From assembly GCA_033398695.1 (NCBI GenBank), contig CM065815.1, positions 10,100,501 through 10,164,500 of the forward strand: a stretch of DNA of 64,000 bases. The letters run 5' to 3'. Shown one piece after another: positions 21,901 to 33,827 of this stretch. The notes under the pieces were generated by a model. It worked only from the letters and a program-made list of their open reading frames with translations, did not search any database and was not told the origin of the DNA. Source of the stretch: Orobanche coerulescens (Eukaryota; Streptophyta; Magnoliopsida; Lamiales; Orobanchaceae). The position numbers were made by a program, and so were the translations under genes. Numbering within the stretch: position 1 is the stretch's first letter; every line of letters begins with the position of its first letter.

Positions 21901-23947
21901 CCATATTGACTCATGAATATTTTTCCTTTCACATATCCAATACAAGTGATGCATAGGATTTTATTCTCACAAATCACAATGAGATGCTATGGGTGATACA
22001 CTTTGGCATATGTATCATCGAGTCATAACATGGTTCAATTGTTACGGAACATATGTGACTAGAAAATGCCATTCGGCATTCAACAACTTGAGCATTATAC
22101 CGCTCATTGATTGTGATGATCTATTCATCATAGTCACAATGGATTTATAAACCGAAATCCAAAAAAATCGTGTTCCTTGAAAATAGCTTAATACGCACTC
22201 AATTTCGCTTGCAAAATTTTACAAATATGAGCATAGCGAACACTCTAACAACATAGAGATTTTATACCAGATACGATCAAAATAATCTATCATATTGAGT
22301 GCATAACATGGCAAGGTTATATGTCTAAGGGGAAAAATTACGACACAAGCATGGTGTAACACTACCATGCACACGCTCGACCTTCTTATAAGGGTGCGTA
22401 TTTTGGGCTTCCCCAAGGAAACTGTTTTTCAACATTTGAAAGATGATATTTTAGCGTACAATGCATACCAAAAACTGCATCATCTATGGCAAATTCGGCC
22501 AAAAGGAGGTTGAAAAACGTATGTCATAAGACCACTTGCAATTTCAAGATGGGAACCAAGTTGGTTGGGACAAAAGTTAGCACAATCGCTGGAAATAAAA
22601 TTCCGCGCAGCTTGATCTTTGTTCACTAAAACAGCGATAACTTCCTTGTTAGGAAGGCTATGGATGAACGATTAGATGTTCTGGAAACTAGACTTCCGCA
22701 TCTTTCTATCCATATATTGTGCACCACACGGATCATTAAACTCAGATCACAGTGCATGTTTTAATTGGCTATTTAGTATTTCTCAAGTTTAGTGAGAAAA
22801 CAAGGTTGAGACCATATCCAATGGCATAAGTGTTGATGCAAAATCATGGCAATACAGCCATAGGTGCGTTTAAACGCAGCAGTATGTTCGATTTCTTATC
22901 TCGACTAATGATCCTTTCGGTAACTCCAACTTGGTAGACTTGCAGAGAAAGTAGGAATGTCTGCAGTAAAAATTTGTTTAAAAACCACTGATTCCGTTTG
23001 AACTTTCAAAGCATAAACAAATACCAAGGGGGATGCGCCTAGTCATGATCAAAGTGTAGACAAAATCCACCAAAGTGCATCAAATCAACCAAGTATTTTA
23101 ATTCTCAATTTGCAAGTATACGTCATAATAGCCATGTTATATGGATGCAACACGGTGCATCAAAACTAAGCATTTTGAACCATGAGACATCATGAATATA
23201 CCATAACCAACTCGTCTTGACCATCCAATAAGATTGACTAAACATAGTCAAATGTATAAGGCGCATGCCTTTACAAATACTCAGAAAAGTATTCGGACGT
23301 ATAGTCACACGAACTATAATCGTGGTCAACGAATTCATGTACTTAACGCAATATGCCATTGCTTTACATGTTGAAACTCATGAGAATTACTCGTACATTC
23401 TTTCATATATCTTATTGCAAGGAGACGGTGCATGACTACACCCACATGCAATATTTTATTTTAATAAGATGAAAGATGGAGTTTTCCAAGTATGGTATTG
23501 GGTCAAGACCAACGTGGTGGTCGCTCAATTCAACGTGACAATTCCGTCACAAATCGATTTTAACCACGACATATCCGTCGCAATCGATGTTTGTCCCATT
23601 TGTACGTCACAATTCCGTGACTAATCATGAACAAGTCATAGCTTTACCGTTACCGACAATATTCATTTTATTCAATTGTTGGTTTAAAATCGACAAAATG
23701 GAGACGTCAAATCGCACCCAAAACGTGGTGTATGCAACAACCACAAATATCGACTTTCAACAATTATCCGTGACTCCCCCAGGACCGTCACACAGTTTAC
23801 TTCGACATATGAGAGTGATACAACCTCTCATAGTCTCATCCACCGCAAAGTAGCGTAGGAGTTAAAGAACACAAATATTCAATTCCCCAAAAAGAAAATT
23901 TCCGAAAAGAGAGGAATTGAAAAACGAGAACTTTAATAAAGTCTTAC

Positions 23948-24110
23948 GTGGGTACTTGGTTCCATATTTGCTTTGATCCTTGAACGGGAGCTTCTCTCCA
24001 TATGAGCAACATATTTTCGTGGTACTCGGTTCCATATTTACTTTGATCCTTGAACGGGATAATAAATATGGCTTCTCTCCATATTTTGCACATCATCATG
24101 AGCAATATAT
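23948..24110. repeat. Local ~75-bp direct duplication
   Basis: The segment GGTACTTGGTTCCATATTTG...GATCCTTGAACGGGA...CTTCTCTCCATAT occurs twice (from about 23950 and about 24021). The second copy contains an extra TAATAAATATGG. Confidence 0.6.
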
Positions 24111-25195
24111 TTTCCTATATGCCACGTAAAGCATAAATATAGTTAGATTCATAAACATACAAGTTAATGATAAATGAATCATGAATTAGGAAAATAGAGA
24201 GTTGAGAAACGCCCGAAAAGGGCTACTGGGCTCGATAATCGATCGAAAAAGGACTCGGGCGCGGCGGTGCAGCAGCTCGGTATTGGATGAGGTTGGATCT
24301 CCAAATTTCTTTATAAAAATCTGCTTCTGTTCGGCAGCAGATTCAGTATGCAATACTGCTTGAAATCTGATCTCCACCGTTGAATATACAGATATTTGTG
24401 TTGGGAAGTTGCTGTCAAAATTTCATATCGATCCGACGGTTAACGAATCGGGAAACATATTTTTAGTACGACTGCACTGTGCAGAAAATTTACGCGCGGA
24501 AATTCTCTTCTCTCTTTTTTTTTCCGATTTTGATAGGTTTTGTCTCGATTGCACTAGGTTTTCAGACGATAAATATCACGTGCATAAAACTATAGGACAA
24601 TCCGGCGGTGCTTCGATCAGATCGGGTTGCAGCTTTAGGCAACAGTCGGCTGGACGAAAACGATCTGAAAACGGGACTGGCAAGCGGGTCGGGTCGGGTC
24701 AGAAAAGTGCAGCGGGCAAGTAGGGCAGCCGAACTGCTGTGTTGGACGACGGGCCAGAGACAACCGACTTGGACAGGTCGACGGGAGGCAGCGACGGAGA
24801 CAGGTTGCGGTGGTTCACGGGTCTGGGCGGTGATGGCGAGCGACTGAAGCAACAGGCGATTGGATGAGCAGCGTCGTCGCGGTGGTAGACTGAAAACGGG
24901 CGATCACAGTGGTGTTGTCTGGTCGCGTCGGAGCAGGAGTCGGGGAGCGTGGCTCTGCCTGGGAACGGATCTGTTCGCGTTCGATCTGGGGGCGGCTGGG
25001 GGTGGTGTCTGATCTGGTATAGATCAACTGCGGCGGCAGGGTGCAGATCAGCAAGCCAGTGGCGGATTCGTGAACAAGATGACCGGAAATTAGGGTTCTG
25101 GGTCCGATTTTTTTGTTCGGAATTTCTGTTTTTTTTTTCGGGATTTTCAGAAGAAAAAAAAGGGAGAGGAAAAAAATTCTTACTCAGTTGGGGAG

Positions 25196-25210
25196 TACGT
25201 GCTGATAACG
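25196..25210 (-). other. Candidate primer binding site of the 7.2-kb retroelement
   Basis: The minus strand directly after the 5' LTR reads CGTTATCAGCACGTA. The position is right for a PBS and the core resembles one recurrent next to some plant retroelement LTRs, but I cannot assign the tRNA with certainty. Confidence 0.5.
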
Positions 25211-25447
25211 TGTTTCAGGAGAAAGTAAAAGGACTGTAAATAGAGTCAATCAATTGCATTCATAACACTGATAGAGGGGCCTTTATATAGGCATTACAAT
25301 AAGAATCCTTCCAGACATAGGATTCATAGATAATGTAAGACATCTAATAGGATCCTACTACCTCTAGAAGGATCTAGAAACTTCCATCTATGTATCTACA
25401 ATCAGTATTAGGTAAGACACATCACGGGAATAATAATTCCCGGAACA
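25211..25447 (-). mobile_element. 5' LTR of the 7.2-kb retroelement
   Basis: Partner of 18268-18504, ends TGTTTCAGG...CCCGGAACA on the plus strand, followed by TSD ATGAT (25448-25452). A CTATATAAAGG-type TATA box lies on the minus strand near 25278-25289, as in the other LTR. Confidence 0.93.
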
Positions 25448-25452
25448 ATGAT

Positions 25453-26741
25453 AAATTTTATGTGATTATGTTTGTTAACACTTGTATAAATTATAGTCTA
25501 TTACACTAAAAATAAATAAAAATAATATTTGTATATATACTACATATAAATCATATCTAGTATATACGTATAGCGAAGTCGGGTCTGGAAGACCTAAACC
25601 CACCACCGCCAAGTTGAAGACGGGACGGTGATCACCTCAGGTCCGGAGCGGGGTGGGATTCCTTCGGGGTAATATTTCCGTCTCTATTATGAACCTTTTG
25701 TGTGCATATTTTCATAGCCTCAGACTGTTGTCGCATCATCGAGCCTAATCAATGCCCCACCGGCTCGAACGAATAGCTACACCTCGAACAAGAAGTCTAC
25801 TCTTCTAATAAAGAACCGAGTCGAGTTTGGTTCGCAAACGTTCATTTATATGTTTGCGAACAAGGAACAATAATGTCTTTTCACCCCTTTAGTATGTTTA
25901 TGCACTAACTTCTTAACTCCATAATTCTTCTACCTCTTAGTGTCATTCTTCTACCTCAACTGTTAATGAGTCGAGCTCATGTTTCTACTAAATGAGCCAA
26001 GCACGGGCAAAGATTCTTAACTCGTTTATTAAACGAGACAAGCCGAGCTTGCTCGTCAATTAGACAAGCACGATTGCAAACACAAGTTACTGGGCTCAGC
26101 TCGAGTAACCCCTCTACTTAGGCAACTCATTATGGACCTGGATCCATGATGCATCACCAACTCATGATGAATATGTAAGTGACAAATGAGTAAATGACAT
26201 ATATACCCTTATCAATTCATCCATCCATGTCTTGAGTATTGCTTTAAAGTCCATATTGAACTCTGAGTCCATAATATATAACAACTCTAGTGAATTAAAT
26301 CCCCAGATGAAGAAACCATGAGAAACAAAGAATTATGATAATAATTAATACCAAAAAAAATAACAACAATAATAATAATAATAATAATAAACTCTCGGAA
26401 TATTCAGGAAAAAATGACGTCAGAATAAATTGACAAGCAAAAATTGAATAAAAATAAGTAACTCAATAATCCATTCTTCTTGAGAGAAACTCCAATACCA
26501 AAATACCATTTCAATATTCGAAATGAATAGGTGAGAAAAGCTGACATACAAAAAATGGATACATAGCAGAGCGTATCAGCATGAAATTCTTTTAACTAAC
26601 CTTGTGACTGTATATGTTTCTATGCATCAAATTTCAACTGATAACTGTCAAAAACCAAAAAAAAAAAAGAATCCACTTCTCCGACCCCAAAACTGTCAGC
26701 AATTTACACGTTTAACCACCCTGTACCACATCGTTAAAATT
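25453..26741. other. Intergenic and 3' flank of the ARID gene
   Basis: AT-rich flank without a supported gene. About 25740-26110 contains degenerate GAGTCGAG/CTCGTT/GAGCTCG motifs seen in decayed plant transposons. 26362-26391 is a short (AAT)n microsatellite. The stretch just below 26742 is presumably the 3' UTR of the minus-strand gene. The ORF at 26604-26993 (plus) is an antisense shadow of exon 2. Confidence 0.5.
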
Positions 26742-29700
26742 CTACCCGCTATTTTTCTTTGGCGAACAAAAAATCGACCCTGGAGACTTGGCAGCAATTT
26801 GTCCGAACCTATTACCAACCGGCCCGAATTCAGACTCCTCATCATCACTGTCGATATTGCTATTACAATTCCGATTCTGACAACCTCGACGTCTCAGAAG
26901 AAAAACATTGAAGTAATAACTCACCAAAGCTTGCCTACCCTTTTCAGAAAAATGCTTAAAAAGCTCATTCCAAAAATATTTTTCCGACGATAAACGGTTT
27001 GAATCCACAATCTCTTGAAATTTTTTCTCATCTTCTTTATTCCAAGAATGTGCAACAATTTCACCCATGCCATCAAATTTCCATTTACAGTAAGCAGACC
27101 CCAATTCGAGCTTTAGTTTCACCCTCTTCTCTCTAACATGGAACGTAACGCATTCAAGAGAACTTGGAAACTGACAGCCGCACGTTTCTCGTCTTCCTTT
27201 TCCAATAGGGTCCCTTTCGATTAAGCTGTTTTTCGGTTCCCCTTTTTCCAGCGGCCAGATTTTAGTACCCAACCATCTAGAATCACTTTTATAGTCCTCT
27301 TTGCAAAACTCTGGTAAATCTGCTTGAAAATTTGGACCAATGGGAACTCGCTTCTGCCGACGTTGGTTTCCACAAAAATTAGGAGAATCGGATGTTGAGC
27401 CAGACTGCTTATCAGTTATATCTTCATCATTTTGAAAACCCGAGGAAGATGATTCGGAAAAAAGACGTACTTCACGTGGCTTTTGAGACGAGTCCTTGGC
27501 AAAAATGAGCCTCTTGCTGCATCTTAACCGTTCCGAACCACTTTGATCATCATCATACATGCTTGGATGCATCTTTTGCTTTTTCTGTCGAGATATAGAA
27601 AATGTTCGAATCAAGAAAGCGTGATATTAATTGAAGTGCAAGATGATGCTATAGTAAATAGAGTGTAGGTACTATAGCTCTCCGGGATAAATAAAAAGAA
27701 CAGCATAATTGATGCATATAATGCAAATTTTGCTCTACAGAATACAAATTAAGGTTTTAGATGAAAACAAACTGCAAATGCATACGAAATTACTTGAGAA
27801 TAGTAACTATATATATGAATCAGTAATATTCCACCATGTACATGTTGATTCTACAATATAAATCATATAATGGGACATGACTATAGCAATTATCTCAACT
27901 CATCGACATTTCATAATATGTCCCACACAAGTGGGAAAAAATTATGATGATGGTTTTGAAGTTCCATGGATTTTCTCCTTTGTATGAAGGTTGCAACTGG
28001 AAGGGCATATGGCGTACTTTTTACATAATTTTTATAATCTTAGCAAATTCTGACCATTAATTGACATTATAATCTACATGTGATCAACCCCAATATGGTT
28101 GGGATTAAGGGGCAGATGATGATGATGAGGAGGAGGAGGAGTAAATACATGCATTTATGTAATAAACTCCCTCCGTCGTGTAAGCGTGTTCACTCTTTAT
28201 GGACACGAGTATTAATAAAAATTAGATAGTGGTGATTTTAAGTGGAGAAAGGATCCCATTTTTTGTTGCATAGATATGTTAATTATTGTTGCTGATTAAT
28301 TAAAGGATAAAGAGTGTGAAAAAGTGGAGTAAAAATATAAGTGGTACTTTCTAAAAATGAAATGGGCACACTCTTGTGGGATGGATAGAAATGGCAAATT
28401 GAGACACTCTTGTGGACGGAGGGAATAGATGCTCTCATTTTTTATTTTCAGCATTAAATAATATTATAACAACAGAGTAGATCAAAAGTATTCTCCTCGT
28501 TCTCAATTTTTATCAGCAATTTTTTTCCGGATATCCACGGGAATTTACTCTCCACTTTAAACATATCAAAATTTTCAACTGCTGTGCATTCATGATAGAA
28601 ACAGGCCGCTTCCTTCTAGTTCATATCAAATAAAGGAAACATGTCACATTCACAATTTAACAACATTAAGCAAACTGGAGAACATATGAAATTAGACCCA
28701 TTCTGTTATATCTTCCACAGTGCGCCAAGAACGAGAACAATGTCAGATTCAAAAAGCTTCAGTGTTCAGATAGAAATACTACACTCTTGCAAAATTGAAA
28801 ATTAATCATGTATATTTAGACCTTCTTTAGGAGAGAGAGGGGATGGATTAAATGAGAATGGGTTTTTGGTAAGAAAAGAGAATGTCTGAACCATTTATCT
28901 TTGTTGTGATCTAGGGTCCAAATTAACGTATGCATAAAATATATGCATTTCATGCATCAAAATGCTAATGCATTAAAATTATACAATATATATATACACA
29001 AAAACGTCGATGCATTAGAACAATGCATCTCATGCATAACTTTTTGTGACAATAAATCTTATCCATCCATTTAATCAAGATCTATGGACCAAATTAACTC
29101 TTATTTCTTAACTGAAACCTCATTTCACCAGAACCATCCTATATATATACTGTAACTTTATTTTCAGAACCCTGTCAAGTGCGAGAAGTGCGAGAACCAT
29201 TTTCAAGCCATTAGATTAGTTGATCAAGGGTTAAAATGACTTGTGCCATATATGTAATAAAATGAAACATTAAGTTGCATTATATAAATGTTGAAAGGGC
29301 ACTTAAGGAATTTCATATCCCCACTTTAACCTAAAGATTCTCTTTTAGTTATCAGCCGCCACTTTTCTCTTTTTCTTTCTCCATCTAACATAAACCACCA
29401 TCAGCATAAAAATTACCCATAAACCGATTCCAAAAAAGTGGCGCCGGCTTTGATCGTGGTTCGTCTTCTCAGATTCGTTGTGCCCGTTTCGTGGTGTATC
29501 CGGATATTCGATTTATGATATGCTCCTCAAATATGTGTTTTAAGATAATATAAATTCAAGGATAAATGGATGCATGTGTTTTAAACTGTGCATATGTGTT
29601 ATGCTAATTATTATGATTAAAAAGTCCGGTTTCCATTTGTTTGTGTTATTAGTAAAGATTAATGTTGCTAATTTTTATACTTTTCCTTGAATCAGGTGTA

Positions 29701-30359
29701 ATTGAATCAAAAGAATGATGACAACAATGAGTTGCACACATTTGTCCGCTTTCTGAAAATATTGAAAACAACGAGTGTGCACATATGTCCGACTTCTGAA
29801 AATGTTGACGGCTACGAGTGTGCATATATGTCCGACTTCTAAAAATGTTGATAACAATGAGTGTGCATATATGTCCGCTTGCGTTTAATATTACGCGTGT
29901 ATAGATCGATTAGATTCATGTATTCTTCTTATTAGAAATTTGTATTTTAATTGTACTTGAATCGATATCGAATTTTGTGTTCAACATTATGTTCTTGGTT
30001 TGTTATAAATTTACATTATCTAAAAAAACACATATGCCCCTTACTATTTGAAAAACATGTATGTAAAAAAAATTATTCCAAAAACTGAAATGAAAATATT
30101 AATTCTTAAAAACACATATGCACTAAATCAATTTTAAAACATGCATGATAAAAAAAAAAGCAAAAAAAAAAAAGTTCCGAAAATTAAGGGTTTTCTAAAA
30201 TACGGGAATTATTTAAAAAACAAAAAATAATATAAAAATGTGTTTTACTATTTTACCCTTTTGGATTAAATAAAAATATTTAATATTTAAACAAATATGA
30301 TTGGTCTAAAGGAGGTTCTCGCAGTTCTCGCACTTAACAGGGTTCTGAAAATAAAGTCT

Positions 30360-30405
<46 letters not shown>

Positions 30406-32319
30406 TGTTCCATGATGTAATATGTTGCTTTTACAATATCTGCTGAAGTGGGATATAATCATAGCAATCACCTCAACTCAATGATGTCTCATAATATTTT
30501 TCATGAAAGTGAAAAAACTCAAAATAATGAGCATCCCATGTAAAATTTTGCTACGCAACACAAAGGGCATCCAGTGTAAAAATTTGCTACTTTGCTATTT
30601 GCATGCACTTAAAGTGTCAACTAAATTTAGTTCATTAATGACACTATATATAATCTTCTTATCATCGACCTCAGCAGAGTCGGGATTAAGGGGGAAGAAA
30701 ATCTCCATTTCTGAGGCTACATTTCTTACTTCGGCATGCATACATTTTAACCACACTAAAACACTTGCTAGTTATTTTGCTTCCGAGGAAGGTTCCAAAT
30801 TAGAATTCATAATCTTCACAAGAACCACACTATAAATTATTGAAGTTAATTCCTCAGTCAACATATTGCCAAGATTTCCCTATCTTTTTCACTTAGCAAG
30901 ACCAACAACATAGATATCAAAAGCCATCATGTTTAGTAGCTGAATATGCAAGCAAACGAAGAACTACCACAAAAACAACCAAATGAAGTAAGCATGCCAT
31001 TCCCACACATCAAGAAGCAATTCAATATTCAAACAATTAAACCACAAAGGTACAACAATATATTTAATACTCCCTACATCCCAACCCAAGGGTTACACTT
31101 GAGTTAAAATTTGTGTATTTTAAGAGAATGATTGGATGTGTGATAGATGTGTAAGTTTTGTAAGTATTGATGTTGAGCATGTGACGAAGATTAAAAGGTA
31201 AAATATATTGATGGTGAATGCGTGGTGGATATAAAGGAGAGAATGTGATGATTTGATGTGATTGAATGTATTTAATGAAATGCAATACGACTTTTTGGGT
31301 GCAATGTAACACTTCGGGCGGGACAGAGGGAGTATATTCTTTGTATTTCAAATATTACTTATATATAATATATATATAACCTGCCAAACCAACTGTTGAG
31401 AACTTCCATCAACATTCTTTTTCAAAAGCATCGCCTCACGAGCCAATAGAATCTGCTTCCACTGCATCTCAGTCCCATAACACTTCCATTTATGCCTTTC
31501 CGGTAACGGCTCAATAGCACAATCGCAAGGATCTTTTGCAACCACAGAAATCCATTTCAGCATACCCGAGTAGCATTTGCGCTTTCTTTTCCTGCTAACA
31601 GAGTCCTCGTCCAATTTCCGTTCATCACCATTCACACACTTATCAACAAATTGATTTTCTTCGACTTTCGCATTGCCTCCTGTATTTTCATTGCTCCATT
31701 TCTCATGAACACTGTTAACATCAACCTTTAAATCCAAAAAATCCAGATCTTCATGACCAGTTCCTAATGCACTATTGATAAACCCCACAAACTCCTCCTT
31801 CTTCACTTTATCCGATAAAAACATTTTCAAATCCGACTCCAACTCCATAAAAGGCCCACTAAAACTGAGATATTCCTCTTTAACCCCAATGCCCTCCACT
31901 ATTTTATCCTTGATAATTTTACTCAGCCATCTGTCCAATGTATCCAAATACTTAACATAAACCAATTTCAAAGCAGACCCAAAACCCGAGTCAAATCCAC
32001 AATCCGTTGCCACTAAACTCCACAAACCGTTTCTCGACACGCTATTATATCTGCCTCTCTTTCTTACTGCAGTGTGAAGCTCAAACAAATCAACTTCCTG
32101 ACCTAAACCAATCACCGGCGGCAATGGCCTGAACCATCTACGGCCGAGAAGTTCCTTCAGAAAAGCGGCGACAAACTCATCGAACAAGGTCTTAACCTCC
32201 TTATCACTACTTTCTTCGCTTTCGAAAACCGGAAAAACCTCTGGTTTTTTAGTTTTCCGAGGAGAACCAAAGCTTTCTTCTACACTAGACCCATTATCTC
32301 TCTTCAACCATCCTGCCAT
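26742..32319 (-). CDS. ARID1/2-like: ARID-ELM2-SANT domain chromatin protein
   Basis: Nuclear DNA-binding chromatin protein of the plant ARID1/ARID2 family. Exon 1 is 32319-31381 (313 codons) and exon 2 is 27584-26742 (280 codons plus TAG). The splice is phase 0 with GT at 31380-31379 and AG (CAG) at 27587-27585. The predicted 593 aa fits the ~560-575 aa I recall for Arabidopsis ARID1 (At2g46040) and ARID2 (At4g11400). The ATG at 32319 sits in AACAATGGC, a good plant context. The ARID/BRIGHT domain is at about residues 45-132 (VDLFELHTAVRKRGRYNSVS, then LVYVKYLDTLDRWL) and a basic NLS-like SRKRKRK near 240. The ELM2-like segment starts near 393 (VPIGPNFQADLPEF), and a SANT/Myb-like domain spans about 490-545 (WNKEDEKKFQEIV...FWNELFKHF...LVSYYFNVFLLRR). 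Family knowledge: ELM2-SANT modules bind histone deacetylases, and Arabidopsis ARID1 acts in male germline development. The role here is an inference. Both exons are fully open. Confidence 0.92.
28166..28425. mobile_element. Stowaway-type MITE
   Basis: Ends CTCCCTCCGTC and GACGGAGGGAA are the standard Stowaway (Tc1/mariner) TIR. The element is about 260 bp with no ORF. The TA duplication is eroded on the left (AATAAA) and visible on the right (TAG at 28426). Confidence 0.8.
29150..30361. mobile_element. TIR element inserted in a (TA)n tract
   Basis: Nearly identical ~49-bp terminal inverted repeats: 29150-29198 (with ACTTTATTTTCAGAACCCTG and GTGCGAGAA) and the reverse complement of 30313-30361. 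Both outer sides are pure TA runs (29140-29149 and 30362-30403), so the insertion site or TSD is the microsatellite itself. The element is 1.2 kb, AT-rich and without a transposase ORF. This pattern recalls Micron-type plant elements that target (TA)n; superfamily is not decided by sequence. Confidence 0.75.
29722..29885. repeat. 43-bp minisatellite, about four copies
   Basis: The unit GAGTGTGCATATATGTCCG + ACTTCTGAAAATGTTGA recurs with GAG at 29729, 29773, 29816 and 29859, a period of 43 bp (44 for the first). It lies inside the TIR element in the ARID intron. The ORF at 29675-29857 is its translation. Confidence 0.85.
30362..30403. repeat. (TA)n microsatellite
   Basis: About 21 uninterrupted AT dinucleotides form the right flank of the TIR element; likely polymorphic in length. 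Confidence 0.95.
31070..31332. mobile_element. Stowaway-type MITE next to the ARID intron donor
   Basis: Ends CTCCCTACATCCCAA and GGGACAGAGGGAG, flanked by TA on both sides (31068-31069, 31333-31334), 263 bp. Inner inverted similarity (AAGGGTTACACTT / GTAACACTTCGGG) extends the hairpin. It lies only 46 bp inside the intron from the donor site. Confidence 0.9.
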
Positions 32320-32639
32320 TGTTTTCTTGTATTTTCAAACCATAAAAACAAATCATACTCATTTCACACTTATATTTAATGTTTTATACAAATAATAGAG
32401 AAAAAAAACCCAGAAACCCTTCATAGGAAAAAAAAAAAAATAAAAGCACGTCGTGAGGGTGCAAGTCTGTGCACAGACTGAAGCATGAAACATGAGATTT
32501 ATTTCAGATTAAGTCAATAGAGCATTAGTTTTCAGATGTTTTTTTCTGGCGGGATAAAAGTTGATGTTGAATATCTTGCGAAAAAAAAATTGAGACCTTC
32601 ATAGAAAAGTGAAAAAAAATTCGAGTCCCGCTCTTTTCT

Positions 32640-32812
32640 CTCTCTAGAACAGTGACAGCGAGAGAGAGAGAGAGAGGCGGGTTTGTTTCCAAATATTTTT
32701 ATTTTGTACAGAAAAACAGTGTCGAGAACACCCAAAAATAAATCGAAGAATTTGTTGGAGGGGTCATTGGGAAGAGAGAGACTGGAGAGAGAGAGAGACG
32801 TACCAGTAATTT
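32640..32812 (-). promoter_or_regulatory. CT-rich leader region of the ARID gene
   Basis: On the gene strand, two (CT)n tracts (about 32656-32676 and 32777-32800 as GA on the plus strand) lie 320-490 bp upstream of the ATG, as in many plant 5' UTR and core promoter regions. The transcription start is not determined. Confidence 0.45.
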
Positions 32813-33119
32813 GCCCTTGAATTTTTCAATGGGTAGGCCAATGGGGGATGACTTCAAACTCTTCAATTATTTGTTGCACTTTTTGCTTCACAAGCACTTC
32901 CAAGTTTTTATTCAATTGGTTTTTGGGAGTAGGGAGTGAGAAGAATGATTAGAGTTTTCTTGAGGAGATGAGGCATGGGGGGGATTTACTTATAGTTGGG
33001 ATTATTGGTTTAACCATGGTTAACTTGATTAATTGGGGTAATGAGTTGGTGATGGGCTGGGGTGAGGGTATTTTGGGAAATAGAAATACTTTTGCTTTTA
33101 GGGTAGAAGAATACTACTC

Positions 33120-33819
33120 TAGGGATGGCAACGGGTCCGATCTGAACAGAATCTTGTTGATCCCATATCCAGATTTATTTTTTTGTTGAGATCTAGATTC
33201 GATCCAAATTCGTCGGATCCGAAAATCTGAGATCCAGATCCAGATCTATCGGATCTGCGGGTCTACGGATCTAGTTCGCGGATCCCTCTTTTAAGCTAAA
33301 ATAGTACTTAAAATGACGCAATATCAATACCACACAACTATAAAAAAATCAAAATAAATTAGCAATACAAACATCATATCACAAGCTACTTTAATGTTCA
33401 TGAGATAAGTCACACCACATCACAAAAAATCCAAAATATTATATAAATATATTCGTCCAAAGTCACGTCACATCACATCACAAAATAAGTCTTCACGATC
33501 AACTAATCCTGAGTCCATAAGAACAAGTCTTCCATGTTACAACTACTTTCAACATCATCGACATCCTAGAATTAGGGATTCTTTTTTCTTTTATTTTTGA
33601 TAATAAAGAATTAGGGTTTATATATATATATATAATGTAGATCCGCTAGTCGGATCTGGGTCGGATCTGGATCTGGAAATTTAAGATCCATATCCGCTCC
33701 GCAAATTTCTTTTATAGATTCAGATCCGACCCGGATTCGATGGGTCTAAAAATTTGAGATCTGGATCCTCGAAAATGGATCCGGATCTGGACCGGATCTA
33801 AGATCCATTGCCATCTCTA
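33120..33819. mobile_element. hAT-type MITE, TSD TACTACTC
   Basis: A 700-bp element with ends TAGGGATGGCAA and (reverse complement) TAGAGATGGCAA. It is flanked by the perfect 8-bp direct repeat TACTACTC (33112-33119 and 33820-33827). The subterminal regions carry many GGATCTGGATC/GATCCGGATC motifs in inverted orientation around an AT-rich centre. No transposase. It sits about 800 bp upstream of the ARID gene start. Confidence 0.92.
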
Positions 33820-33827
33820 TACTACTC

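Larger units (their letters stand above)
18514..25195 (-). mobile_element. Internal region of a large non-coding (LARD-like) retroelement
   Basis: About 6.7 kb between two 237-bp LTRs with a shared TSD, without any ORF over about 105 codons on either strand and no recognisable gag, protease, integrase, RT or RNase H motif. Near the 3' end are degenerate repeats with AAAACCCAATGGGAAAA (18560-18930). I associate this motif with the 3' region of some plant Ty1/copia-type elements, so a copia-derived origin is possible. The 5' leader (24560-25200) is GC-rich, with purine-rich stretches. It is either a defined non-autonomous family or a long-decayed copy; the ~4% LTR difference argues against full decay in situ, since coding remnants should then still be visible. 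Confidence 0.75.
27585..31380 (-). other. Intron of the ARID-ELM2-SANT gene (3796 bp)
   Basis: Starts GTTATATATA and ends TCTCGACAG on the minus strand, joining two phase-0 exons. About half of it is mobile DNA: two Stowaway MITEs and a TIR element flanked by (TA)n. The rest is AT-rich with no ORF that extends the protein. Confidence 0.88.

Noticed and set aside
24186..25239. Several 60-100 codon ORFs in the GC-rich part of the 7.2-kb element
   Set aside because: They overlap on both strands, are Arg/Ser/Pro-rich and lie in the non-coding leader next to the 5' LTR.
26604..26993. Plus-strand 129-codon ORF
   Set aside because: Antisense shadow of exon 2 of the ARID-ELM2-SANT gene.
28920..29095. 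Repeated CCAAATTAAC and ATGCAT motifs as transposon ends
   Set aside because: The matching ends are in direct, not inverted, orientation and no duplication flanks them.
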